Of a stretch of 64,000 nucleotides of DNA, positions 28,316 to 35,585 are shown in pieces (the stretch's first letter is position 1; each line of letters starts with the position of its first letter). A program made the position numbers and the translations under genes. The notes beneath the pieces are model-generated. The model did no database searches. It saw nothing but the letters and a program-made list of their open reading frames with translations, and was not told the DNA's origin. Source of the stretch: G965116155 sp965116155 (GTDB lineage Bacteria; Bdellovibrionota; Bdellovibrionia; Bdellovibrionales; UBA1609); assembly GCA_965116155.1 (NCBI GenBank), contig OZ220488.1, forward strand, positions 62,001 to 126,000, written 5' to 3'.

Positions 28316-28345
28316 TTGACGTAGCTAGAATGCGGGGTTTAGGAT
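28316..28345 (+). promoter_or_regulatory. Candidate sigma-70-like promoter of the ABC exporter operon
   Basis: TTGACG (28316-28321) is followed after 18 bp by TAGGAT (28340-28345), four of six matches to the -10 consensus. It lies 61 bp before the GTG start of the ATPase gene. The plausibility comes mainly from the good -35 hexamer and its position. Confidence 0.4.
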
Positions 28346-28405
28346 TTTGTTAGGTGGTTTTTGTTGGGGTTTGCGGTTTAAATTTACTGGTGGGGGGTAG
28401 AGTTT

Positions 28406-29374
28406 GTGTCTGGTCTAAAAAAGCTAAAGCACCAAATACCCGAGGCACCTTTGAGTGCAGTGGAGCAGGGCTCTAAGGAGAGTGTGCGTCCTGCTGCGGC
28501 AGGGACTGTGGTGAGTGTGCGGGATTTGCACAAAACTTACCGCAAGGGTTTTATTCCGCGTGCGCATAAGGTTTTGCGTGGCGTGAGCTTCGATGTGCAC
28601 CCGGGCAAGATTGTGGGCTTTTTAGGTGGCAATGGAGCGGGCAAAACCACTACACTAAAGTGCTTGTTGGGTTTGGCTTTTCCAGAGAAAGGGGAGGTTC
28701 AGTTTTTTGGCGAGCCCTTAAGCAACAGGGTCAAAAGGCGCATAGGTTTTTTGCCAGAGAGGCCGTACTTTTATGACTATTTAACGGGCGAGGAGTTTTT
28801 GATCTTCTATGGCCGCTTGTCTCAAAAGGCTTTAACCCGTGCCGATTTAAGGCAGCGGCTGACGTTTTTGCTTAAAAAACTGGATCTACTGCATGCGCGG
28901 GACCGGCGCTTGCGGGGATACTCGAAGGGTATGCTGCAAAAAATTGGCGTAGCCCAAGCTTTGATCCACAGGCCGGATTTGGTGATTTTAGACGAGCCCA
29001 TGGCGGGTTTGGATCCTGACGGGCGCTTTTATGTGTCGGAGATGATCCGCGAGTGCGCGCGCGAGGGAGCGACGGTGTTTTTTAGTTCGCACTTATTAAA
29101 CGATGTAGAGCGTTTGTGTGACGATTTGATTGTGCTCAAAGATGGGGTGTTGAGTTTTGAAGGGCCCACGCAAGATTTGGTTAACCGTATGGGTACAGAG
29201 GTGAGTGTGTACTATGTTTTAAATGGCAGGCGCGAAAAATTAAGGCTCAGCGATGGGGCAGAGATGAACAAAAAGCTAGCCGAACTGCTTGAGCAAAAGG
29301 CGCAGATTGTAGAGGTGCTTTCACGCCACAGTTTGGAGGAGGCTTTTGTCAAATGGGGCTTAAGGGGTGACTGA
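28406..29374 (+). CDS. ABC transporter ATP-binding protein
   Basis: Nucleotide-binding subunit of an ABC-2-type exporter. Walker A GGNGAGKTT (residues 74-82), signature YSKGM preceded by RRLRG, Walker B LVILDEPMAGLDPDG, H-loop FFSSHLL. The first 33 residues are a Lys/Ala-rich extension not typical of the family. The C-terminal region after the H-loop (KDGVLSFEGPTQDL onwards) is the usual regulatory tail. GTG start at 28406 after GGTGGGGGG. Its TGA stop overlaps the ATG of the permease gene, so the two form one unit. The substrate is unknown. Confidence 0.92.
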   Translation: MSGLKKLKHQIPEAPLSAVEQGSKESVRPAAAGTVVSVRDLHKTYRKGFIPRAHKVLRGVSFDVHPGKIVGFLGGNGAGKTTTLKCLLGLAFPEKGEVQFFGEPLSNRVKRRIGFLPERPYFYDYLTGEEFLIFYGRLSQKALTRADLRQRLTFLLKKLDLLHARDRRLRGYSKGMLQKIGVAQALIHRPDLVILDEPMAGLDPDGRFYVSEMIRECAREGATVFFSSHLLNDVERLCDDLIVLKDGVLSFEGPTQDLVNRMGTEVSVYYVLNGRREKLRLSDGAEMNKKLAELLEQKAQIVEVLSRHSLEEAFVKWGLRGD

Positions 29375-30180
29375 TGGGTCAGATTTTTATTCTTGCGTCT
29401 AATACTTTTAGAGAAATCATAAGAGACCGTGTTTTGTATGCGGCTATGGTGTTTGTGTTTTTGTTTTTGGGTCTTAGCATGGCTTTGGGGGAGTTGACTT
29501 TTACAGACCGGCAGCGCATTACGGTGAACTTTGGCTTGCTAGCTATGCAGCTAGGTGCCATAGGGCTGGCGATTTTTATGGGTGTGACTTTGGTGAGTAA
29601 GGAGATTGACAAAAAAACGGTCATGACTTTGCTGGCGCGTCCGCTGAGTCGGTTTTCTTTTCTAGTGGGCAAGAGCCTGGGGTTGGTGGGTGTGATTTGC
29701 ACTTTGCTTTTGGTGTTGCAGGCGTTTTTGCTGGTGGTGTTTTGGTTTGCGAATTTGCATATTAATCCGTATATGTTTTTGGCTTTGTGGGGAGTGCTGC
29801 TTGAGGCTTTGGTGCTTTTGGGGGCGGCGATTTTTTTGTCTTCTTTTGCAACGCCTATTACGGTGGCCAGCATATGTGTGGGTGTGTTTTTGATAGGGCA
29901 TTGGCAGAAGTCGCTGGATTTTTTTATAAAACTCTCAGAGGCTGAGGGGTCGCTGTTTGTATGGGCGGGCAAGGCGGTGCGGGCGGTGATGCCCAATTTA
30001 GAAACATTCAACTGGAGGCCGCTGGCTGTGTTTCCGGGATCTGAGACGGGCGTTGATTTAGACAGCAAGCCTACGGTGGAGCTTGCGGAAGTTATGCAGG
30101 CTTCGGTGTATTCGTTTGCGTGGTTTTTTATTTTAGTATTTGCAGCTTTTGTAATCTTTCGCAAGAAAGACTTCAATTAA
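29374..30180 (+). CDS. ABC-2-type transporter permease
   Basis: 268 residues with about six membrane segments (22-44, 55-75, 107-130, 139-160, 167-182 and 245-263) and the conserved NosY/ABC-2 features near the N-terminus: NTFREIIRDRVLY, then GVTLVSKEIDKKTVMTLLARPLSR, the coupling region that meets the ATPase. It pairs with the ATPase encoded directly before it (ATGA overlap). It probably exports a lipid-linked or peptide substrate or serves a gliding/secretion apparatus; the substrate cannot be deduced. Confidence 0.9.
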   Translation: MGQIFILASNTFREIIRDRVLYAAMVFVFLFLGLSMALGELTFTDRQRITVNFGLLAMQLGAIGLAIFMGVTLVSKEIDKKTVMTLLARPLSRFSFLVGKSLGLVGVICTLLLVLQAFLLVVFWFANLHINPYMFLALWGVLLEALVLLGAAIFLSSFATPITVASICVGVFLIGHWQKSLDFFIKLSEAEGSLFVWAGKAVRAVMPNLETFNWRPLAVFPGSETGVDLDSKPTVELAEVMQASVYSFAWFFILVFAAFVIFRKKDFN

Positions 30181-30186
30181 AAATGT

Positions 30187-30335
30187 TTAGAGTGCTAGCC
30201 ACATGCTCTGAGCTTAAGCGTCGCCCCCAGTGAAGGGGTTCGCACACTGGAGGCAAGCGTCTCACAGAGCATGTGGCGGCCTATAAGGCTTCTACAAGCC
30301 TGTGGCCTTGTGCGATCTTTAGGCACAAGGCTACC
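30187..30335. repeat. Palindromic element with inverted spacer module
   Basis: The end motif TTAGAGTGCTAGC (30187-30199) is followed by arms CCACATGCTCTG (30199-30210) and CAGAGCATGTGG (30265-30276), perfectly complementary, with an inner CCCAGTG/CACTGG stem. The tail GCGGCCTATAAGGC leads to a hairpin CCTTGTGC / GCACAAGG (30306-30313, 30323-30330) with loop GATCTTTAG, the inverted form of the spacer-module hairpin at 45.1 and 57.4 kb. It starts 7 bp after the permease stop. Confidence 0.85.
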
Positions 30336-30368
30336 CGATTGTCTTAAAAGCTGTGAAATTTGCCTAGA

Positions 30369-30388
30369 GGTACACCTTATGGTACACT
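30369..30388 (+). promoter_or_regulatory. Possible operator of the toxin-antitoxin operon
   Basis: GGTACAC occurs twice in direct order, 12 bp apart, 20-40 bp before the antitoxin start. Phd/YefM antitoxins bind TGTACA-like half-sites, so these may be the autoregulatory sites. Confidence 0.35.
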
Positions 30389-30405
30389 TTGTGCGAGGAG
30401 GTGGA

Positions 30406-30669
30406 ATGCAAAATATAAACCCTAAAAAATTTAGAGCCGAGCTTAAGGACTACCTTGATCTGGCAATGGATGAGCCTATTCGTATTCAAAGGCGCTCAGG
30501 TGAGTCTTATATTCTTCTTTCTGAGGACGCTTATGCTCAAATGCAAAACGAAATATCTACACTTCAAAGAAGGCTTTTGAGTCTAACAGAAGTGCTTAGT
30601 GGCAATGCTAAAGCCTATCAAAGGGGTGGCGCTAAATTGCGTCTCAACAGACTTAAAAATAAAAAATAA
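30406..30669 (+). CDS. Phd/YefM-like antitoxin
   Basis: 87 residues. The N-terminal half (MQNINPKKFRAELKDYLDLA, IRIQRRSGESYILLSEDAYA) has the Phd/YefM DNA-binding fold pattern; the C-terminal half is helical and basic and would wrap the toxin. A strong ribosome site GAGGAGG lies 5 nt before ATG 30406. Its TAA stop directly abuts the ATG of the toxin gene. It should neutralise the toxin and repress the operon. Confidence 0.8.
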   Translation: MQNINPKKFRAELKDYLDLAMDEPIRIQRRSGESYILLSEDAYAQMQNEISTLQRRLLSLTEVLSGNAKAYQRGGAKLRLNRLKNKK

Positions 30670-31014
30670 ATGCAGACAAAAATATTTCTGTCGAGCACGT
30701 ATGAAAAGCAGCTTCAAAAAATAGAAGACTTTATTTTAATGTCTACGGAAAGTATGGGTGCTGTTTCCAAATTTTTAATTGAACATGATGCTATTCTACA
30801 ATTTTTATCCGAAAATTCTAGTGTAGCTGCAAAACATCCTATAACAGGAGATCAGTCTTGGCCTTTTTTTGAGGGTCGGTACAGAGTTTTTTTCGTTGTA
30901 AAGTTCACAGGAAATGCTGCCATGTTGTATCTTTTAGACATTATAGATAACCGCCAGGCTAATTTAAAAATTTACCCTGGGAACTCTCTAAGAACTTATA
31001 GCGAAGAAGACTAA
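30670..31014 (+). CDS. RelE/ParE-superfamily toxin
   Basis: 114 residues, paired with the antitoxin just upstream with no gap. The C-terminal strand pattern GRYRVFFVVKF, AAMLYLLDIIDNRQANLKI resembles RelE/YoeB-type toxins, which cut mRNA on the ribosome, or ParE types. The exact class cannot be told because the catalytic residues vary. It is AT-rich relative to neighbours. It ends 4 bp before the prepilin peptidase start. Confidence 0.72.
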   Translation: MQTKIFLSSTYEKQLQKIEDFILMSTESMGAVSKFLIEHDAILQFLSENSSVAAKHPITGDQSWPFFEGRYRVFFVVKFTGNAAMLYLLDIIDNRQANLKIYPGNSLRTYSEED

Positions 31015-31018
31015 TTCA

Positions 31019-31801
31019 ATGGAATCTGTTTTATTCATTTACGTTGTTCTGTTTGGCGTCTTGGGTGCTTTGCTTGGCAGCTTGGCTAATGTATTGATTT
31101 ATCGCTTGCCGGCGGGTGAGGATGTGGTGTTTAAGCGCTCGCATTGTAGGGAGTGCAAAAAGACGATCCCATGGTATTTTAATGTTCCGGTGCTGTCGTG
31201 GTTTTTGTTGGGGGGCAGGTGTGGGTTTTGTAAAAAATTTTTTAGTTTTCGATACGTGTTGGTGGAGTGTTTAGGGGCAGGGCTTTTTATGGCTTTGTTT
31301 TATAAAACGCACAGCATGGGGTGGGTGTTTGTTTTAGAGTACTGTTTGCTGGCTTGGGCGCTATTGGTGTGTAGTTTTATAGATTTAGATCATATGGTGT
31401 TGCCTGATATATTTACGGTGGGTGGGGTGTTTGTGTATTTGGGCTTGGCTTTTTTGAATCCTGGGAGGGAGTTTTTGCCGGCGTTTTATTGTGCGATTGT
31501 GGGTGGGGGTGGTGTTTTGTTTGTGGCTTATGCGTACAAGTTACTTGCAGGCCAAGATGGCATAGGGGGTGGTGATATTAAGCTTATGGCATGGCTCGGT
31601 GCGGCTTTTGGCGAATATGAGGCGCTGTTGTTTATTATGTTTGTGGGTTGTTTAGCGGGTGCAGCTGTGGGTGGTGTTGTGGCTTTTAGGTCTGCCAAGG
31701 GTTTGCAGGCGGCTATTCCTTTTGGGCCTTTTTTAGCTGCCGCCGCTATTTTATACATCTTTTGCGGCTCCGCTCTCATCAATTGGTACTGGATAAATTA
31801 G
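31019..31801 (+). CDS. pilD: Prepilin peptidase / leader peptidase
   Basis: Bifunctional type IV prepilin peptidase and N-methyltransferase, 260 residues. The zinc-binding Cys pairs are Cys43/46 and Cys68/71 (CRECKK and CGFCKK), the catalytic Asp motifs are FIDLDHMVLPD and GGGDIKLMAWLG, and seven to eight membrane segments follow. It cleaves and methylates type IV pilins and type II secretion pseudopilins at the inner membrane. It may serve the same uptake system as ComEC at 15.5 kb. The last codon and stop (AAT TAG) run into TTAGAGTGCG, the start of a palindromic element. Confidence 0.93.
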   Translation: MESVLFIYVVLFGVLGALLGSLANVLIYRLPAGEDVVFKRSHCRECKKTIPWYFNVPVLSWFLLGGRCGFCKKFFSFRYVLVECLGAGLFMALFYKTHSMGWVFVLEYCLLAWALLVCSFIDLDHMVLPDIFTVGGVFVYLGLAFLNPGREFLPAFYCAIVGGGGVLFVAYAYKLLAGQDGIGGGDIKLMAWLGAAFGEYEALLFIMFVGCLAGAAVGGVVAFRSAKGLQAAIPFGPFLAAAAILYIFCGSALINWYWIN

Positions 31802-31813
31802 AGTGCGTAAGCA

Positions 31814-32077
31814 TTAGAGTGTTAGTAAAATTCTCTGAGGTAGAGCGACGCTCCTGGCGTAGCCTCCCATAGGGAGGCGTCTGCGACAGGAGCAAGCGTC
31901 CCGCAGGGCATTTTCCGACCTATAAGGCTACTATGAGCCTGTAGCGAAGTGCGTAAGCTGTATAGGTCGTAAAAACTCTTTAAGGCTTTCGTTTTGCCCC
32001 CTTACATGACACCCCCTACGGGGGCCAAGGGGGTTGTTTGGCTCGCTGACAAGGGGCCTCAGAGGGCCCCTTGTCAG
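31814..32077. repeat. Palindromic element and GC-rich hairpin between convergent genes
   Basis: The bridging motif TGCGTAAGCAT (31804-31814) runs into TTAGAGTGTTAGT (31814-31826) and arms AAAATTCTCTG (31827-31837) / CAGGGCATTTT (31904-31914, imperfect), with inner stem GCCTCCCATAGGGAGGC. The tail has CCTATAAGG and another bridging copy. A separate strong hairpin, CTGACAAGGGGCC (32046-32058) with GGCCCCTTGTCAG (32065-32077), lies 17 bp before the facing ankyrin gene's stop and may end transcripts, although no T-run follows. Confidence 0.75.
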
Positions 32078-32093
32078 AAGAGGTTGGTCAGAC

Positions 32094-32720
32094 CTAGAGG
32101 CGGTCGATTTGGGCTTGTTCTATCATATCTACAATTTCATCGCGGCCGTGTTTTTTTGCTAGCGCCGCGGCTGTGTGGCCATATTCGTCGATATCATAAA
32201 TACTAACGCACTCGTTCTTTAGTAGAACTTTTACCACGTCTGTGTGGCCTTTTTTTGCTGCCCACATAAGAGGTGTGTGCCCATGCTTGGGGTCCCGTGT
32301 GTTAATGAGGCGTCTTGTCACAGGGTGCTCTTTCAACACTTCCACTGCGTCACTCAACCCACTGCTTGCTGCACGCCAAAAAATGGATGTAGGTATATCC
32401 TTGTCTTCTGCATATTCTAGCAGAAGAGACAAAATATCCGTTCTGTAAAGAGCGACATCCAGAGCAGTTATGCCGCTTTTTGAAGTAGCGCCGACACTAG
32501 CGCCGTACCCGAGGAGGGTCTTTACCTCCCATTTCGAGCCGGACATTGCCGCTATGACCAGTGGCGCATGGCCACTAGAGAGGCGCTTGTTGGGTTGTTG
32601 CTGAATGCTCAACATCGCATCTCTTTCAACAAACCTCGGGACCTTTGTGATTTTATCAAATGCGAAAGCGGGTCTGAATCCTAAAAACAATAACATTAAA
32701 ACTAAGCTGGTATATTTCAC
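32094..32720 (-). CDS. Exported ankyrin-repeat protein
   Basis: 208 residues. A signal peptide (MKYTSLVLMLLFLGFRPAFA) is followed by four to five ankyrin repeats: APLVIAAMSGSKWEVKTLLG, GITALDVALYRTDILSLLLE, HTPLMWAAKKGHTDVVKVLL and HTAAALAKKHGRDEIVDMI. Ankyrin repeats mediate protein binding; with a signal peptide the protein is likely periplasmic, outer-membrane or secreted. A second, longer exported ankyrin gene lies at 34.4 kb. It converges on the prepilin peptidase gene. Confidence 0.8.
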   Translation of the reverse strand: MKYTSLVLMLLFLGFRPAFAFDKITKVPRFVERDAMLSIQQQPNKRLSSGHAPLVIAAMSGSKWEVKTLLGYGASVGATSKSGITALDVALYRTDILSLLLEYAEDKDIPTSIFWRAASSGLSDAVEVLKEHPVTRRLINTRDPKHGHTPLMWAAKKGHTDVVKVLLKNECVSIYDIDEYGHTAAALAKKHGRDEIVDMIEQAQIDRL

Positions 32721-32785
32721 TGTGAGTACCTCCCTATTATTTCATAAATACAGCAAACAGTAATTCAAACATCCAATATACAGTA

Positions 32786-32820
32786 AAGGGAAGGGAAGGG
32801 AAGGGAAGGGAAGGGAAGGG
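32786..32820 (+). repeat. AAGGG pentamer, seven tandem copies
   Basis: Seven exact AAGGG units run from 32786 to 32820, just upstream of the leftward ankyrin gene and at the left edge of a 50-bp duplication. Each unit has a GGG run, so the strand could also form a G-quadruplex. Such tracts change length by slippage. Confidence 0.9.
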
Positions 32821-33030
32821 ATTTTGTAGTATTTACACGTTTGTGCCTTATAGGCCGCAGCACAAGCTTATAGTCGCTTGTCATTTTGGCTGCGCCCCCT
32901 CTCAGGGGCTGCCAAATGGACTGCGCTCTAATAAAGCTTGTGCTACTAGCGCTCTAATTGCGTTTGGAAGGGAAGGGATTTTGTAGTATTTACACGTTTG
33001 TGCCTTATAGGCCGCCCAAAATTCTCTGTA
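32809..33030. repeat. 50-bp direct repeat flanking a palindromic element
   Basis: Positions 32809-32858 and 32966-33015 are identical over 50 bp (two GGAAG-type units, then TTTTGTAGTATTTACACG and TGCCTTATAGGCCGC). Between them lies a palindromic unit with arms AGCACAAGCTT (32859-32869) / AAGCTTGTGCT (32934-32944) and right end ACTAGCGCTCTAA (32945-32957). The second copy is followed by the start of another unit (AAAATTCTCTG at about 33018), cut short. The region is a tandem duplication of module plus element. No gene is seen between 32721 and 33148. Confidence 0.85.
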
Positions 33031-33148
33031 AGACGTTACACCGGTTTTTGTTAGAGCAAAAGGCGTTGGCCCTTTTGTTGCATCTGCTACGCCGTGTGGC
33101 TCTTGATTTGATAAAAATCTGTCAAAAAATGTCCCAACAGGAGGGTTT

Positions 33149-33679
33149 ATGAAAAAGCTGGTGCCGCTTTCTGTATTTATAGGCCTTGTCCATGCAAGTG
33201 CTGTGTCGAGTGCAGAGGTGTTTTATCAGCTCCCAAAAAAACATCCCATAATGCAAGTGTATAAGTACATTTTTACCAAAATGGCAGAAGTAGGAGCAGT
33301 AGGACCAGCTACAAAAGCTGTAGAGTTTGGCGAAGAGGATAAAAAATTTTTAGAAGAACTTTTACATCACTATCCTTCAGATATAGCTGCCTTGGGCTTT
33401 TTTGATAGGGTCCAAAAAAGGGATGGGCTTTTGCACTTGGATCCAACTGCGAGTTTCCTTATAGACCATTTAAAAGACGTGTCTCCTAAGTATCAACAAA
33501 AAGCCCAAAAAGTTGTGCAGCACTTTGTTAAGTTGTACTTTGTCAGCTTTGAAACCGGCCCACAGCCGTATGCGCCGGAGTTTTTGGAGCTTATGTCCCG
33601 CTTGCAAACGCACTTCCCCCAAGCTTACGAAGAGGGTTTAAACATTAGCCTTTTGCCCTCTGAAATCTGCACCTATTAA
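33149..33679 (+). CDS. Exported protein of unknown function
   Basis: Unrecognised, 176 residues. A signal peptide (MKKLVPLSVFIGLVHASAVS, cleavage near SSA-EV) precedes a small helical domain rich in Lys, Phe and His (DKKFLEELLHHYP, AQKVVQHFVKLYF, EFLELMSRLQTHFPQ). GGAGG lies 5 nt before the ATG. Its upstream region is made of the duplicated repeat module, so its promoter may have been rebuilt by the element. Confidence 0.62.
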   Translation: MKKLVPLSVFIGLVHASAVSSAEVFYQLPKKHPIMQVYKYIFTKMAEVGAVGPATKAVEFGEEDKKFLEELLHHYPSDIAALGFFDRVQKRDGLLHLDPTASFLIDHLKDVSPKYQQKAQKVVQHFVKLYFVSFETGPQPYAPEFLELMSRLQTHFPQAYEEGLNISLLPSEICTY

Positions 33680-33701
33680 CTGCCGCCGCGTATCCGTGTT
33701 T

Positions 33702-34337
33702 TTATGTGCCTGCTTCTTCTAGGTTCTCTAGATTGCAGGTTTCATATAAAATAGGCACTTCAAACAAGGCCGCGTGTAAGGACGCTTTGGAAGAGATAGA
33801 GAAACTACCCCGCTGCACAGGCTGGCTTTTATCCAGTAGGCACTGAATCCTAATGCCGCCTGCTGTTTTTTCTTGAAACACAACATTTTCATCCCCTACT
33901 GATACCGTGAAAAGGTTGTGACAAAGGGGATGCGCAAAAACGTATCCGGCGAATTCATTTGGGCTTCTTACCTGCTCCATGTTGCGCTTGCTGCTTGTGT
34001 ACCAAAAATATGCCACACTAAAGGGTGCAATTATAGAGACCAGCAAACTAATAGCGTTAAGCCGCGAGCCCCATCGGCTGAGCCTAGAGCCTGGGGTGCT
34101 CAGGCCCATGTGGTCGAACACATTAGCAGCCACCATTGAAATAGGAATGGCCGCAGCAGAATACCACTTTAATTTGTCATGTGTAGCATAATCAGCCATG
34201 CCCTGTGCAAAACATGTATCAATAACCTTTGCCAAGCGCATCGGCACAGCCACATCCTTTGGTGCTGATGCAATCGATGGGCTAGGGCCCTGGATGATAA
34301 GACAAAAAAACAAAAATCCACGCAACCAATTTTTCAT
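33702..34337 (-). CDS. Exported membrane protein, paralogue of the gene at 20.9 kb
   Basis: A signal peptide (residues 1-24), a Cys-containing helix (AKVIDTCFAQGM), two membrane-like stretches at about 60-75 and 93-112, then a soluble tail with HPLCHNLFTVSVGDENVVF, GIRIQCLLD and HAALFEVPILYETCNL. The order and the tail (R-I-x-C-L then H-A-A then E-T-C) match the protein at 20946-21536, so these appear to be members of one uncharacterised family, with conserved Cys residues suggesting disulphides. Function unknown. Confidence 0.6.
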   Translation of the reverse strand: MKNWLRGFLFFCLIIQGPSPSIASAPKDVAVPMRLAKVIDTCFAQGMADYATHDKLKWYSAAAIPISMVAANVFDHMGLSTPGSRLSRWGSRLNAISLLVSIIAPFSVAYFWYTSSKRNMEQVRSPNEFAGYVFAHPLCHNLFTVSVGDENVVFQEKTAGGIRIQCLLDKSQPVQRGSFSISSKASLHAALFEVPILYETCNLENLEEAGT

Positions 34338-34375
34338 ACAACAGCGCTCCTTTTAAGTAGTTAGGCACGAATTCT

Positions 34376-34393
34376 ACACACACACACACACAC
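34376..34393. repeat. (AC)9 dinucleotide tract
   Basis: Nine AC units lie 39 bp upstream of the leftward exported-protein gene start and 19 bp past the ankyrin gene's end. This is long for a bacterial dinucleotide tract and is in a position to alter promoter spacing. Confidence 0.85.
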
Positions 34394-34411
34394 GGCAAGG
34401 CTTTTTTAGAG

Positions 34412-35584
34412 CTATGACGCATTAGACAAAGCTTTTGCACACAGGGCTGTCTTGCGGCTTAGCAGCAGATCTTGTGTTGGGTTTGTGCCGGTGCTTGCGA
34501 GCTCTAGTGCGGTTCGGCCGGTTGAGTCCCTTGCATCGAGCACGATATTTTTGTGCTTAAGCAAAGCCTCTACAGAGCTGTGCTGTTTTTTAGCAGCCGC
34601 CCACATAAGAGCCGTCCTTCCTAAATCGTCTGTGGCATTAACGTCAATGTCCGCATGCGCAAGCAAATCTGTTACAATGCCGACTTTGCCCAAATGTGCT
34701 GCATATATTAAGGCAGTGCTGCCGTTTTCACTAGCAGCATTAACGTCAATGTCCTCGCGTGCAAGTAAAGCTTGCACCACGTCTCGTGGCCCCTTGCGTG
34801 CTGCTAGCATAAGGGCTGTCAGGCCGTTTTTACTAGCAGCATTAACGTCAATGTCCTCGCGTGCAAGCAAGGCCTTAGCGGCTGCCGCCCAGTCGTTATC
34901 ACTTACCGCTAACATAAGAGCTGTTTCGCCATGGTTGTCCTTAGCATTAACGTCAATGTCTTCGTGCGCAAGCAAAGCTTCTGCAACTTCGAGTCTGAAG
35001 AGCTGCATTGCGCGTTGTTTGATTGGGTTTTCATATAGACCATATTTTTTGTACGAGGTATAAAACGTCATCATAAGGGCTGTTGCGCCCGTGTCGTCCT
35101 TTGCATTGACGTCGATGTCCTCACGTTTGAGCAGCAGCTGCACAGCTGCTGGGTTCCCCGCTATTGCGTACTGCATAAGGGCCGTCCTTCCAGTAAGGTG
35201 GTCTTTTGCATTAACATCAAGGTCTTCGCGCATGAGCAAAAGCCTGCGTACACGATTGCTGCGTGCCATCATGAGAGCTGTTTCGCCTATGTTATTGCTA
35301 TTAGGAGCATTGACATCGGTATCTGCATGCGCCAGCAAGAGCCGCACCCTGCGGTACTGATCGCGCTCTACTGCTAGCATAAGGGCAGTCCTGCCGGCCC
35401 AGTCACGATTGGGGTTATTCCATTTCCAGGTTACAGGGTAGAGCCTAAGCTTAAGCCACCAGTTCCATGGGACAGATGGGTTTTTTGCTGCTAGCTGCTG
35501 TGGATCGGCCTTTGGCTCATTGGCCGCAGCGTTAAATGCAAAAACAAACACTAAAAGAAGTAAAGCTCTGGCAGGCACTCGCAT
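34412..35584 (-). CDS. Exported ankyrin-repeat protein, about nine repeats
   Basis: 390 residues. A signal peptide (RALLLLVFVFAFNAAA) precedes nine or so ankyrin repeats from about residue 60, most carrying the same linker LLAREDIDVNA or LLAHADIDVNA with TALMLA or TALMWAA. The near-identity of the linkers (EDIDVNAASKNG, EDIDVNAASENG) shows recent internal duplication. This consensus-like repeat array gives a solenoid for protein binding; the signal peptide places it outside the cytoplasm. The C-terminus has one Cys. It sits one base from the upstream amidase gene, so the two may share a transcript. Confidence 0.85.
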   Translation of the reverse strand: MRVPARALLLLVFVFAFNAAANEPKADPQQLAAKNPSVPWNWWLKLRLYPVTWKWNNPNRDWAGRTALMLAVERDQYRRVRLLLAHADTDVNAPNSNNIGETALMMARSNRVRRLLLMREDLDVNAKDHLTGRTALMQYAIAGNPAAVQLLLKREDIDVNAKDDTGATALMMTFYTSYKKYGLYENPIKQRAMQLFRLEVAEALLAHEDIDVNAKDNHGETALMLAVSDNDWAAAAKALLAREDIDVNAASKNGLTALMLAARKGPRDVVQALLAREDIDVNAASENGSTALIYAAHLGKVGIVTDLLAHADIDVNATDDLGRTALMWAAAKKQHSSVEALLKHKNIVLDARDSTGRTALELASTGTNPTQDLLLSRKTALCAKALSNAS

Positions 35585-35585
35585 T

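Noticed and set aside
29379..30176. Long open frame (265 codons) on the minus strand across the ABC permease gene
   Set aside because: It lies fully antisense to a well-supported membrane protein, has no ribosome site and gives a Ser/Thr/Lys-rich sequence typical of the reverse of hydrophobic codons.
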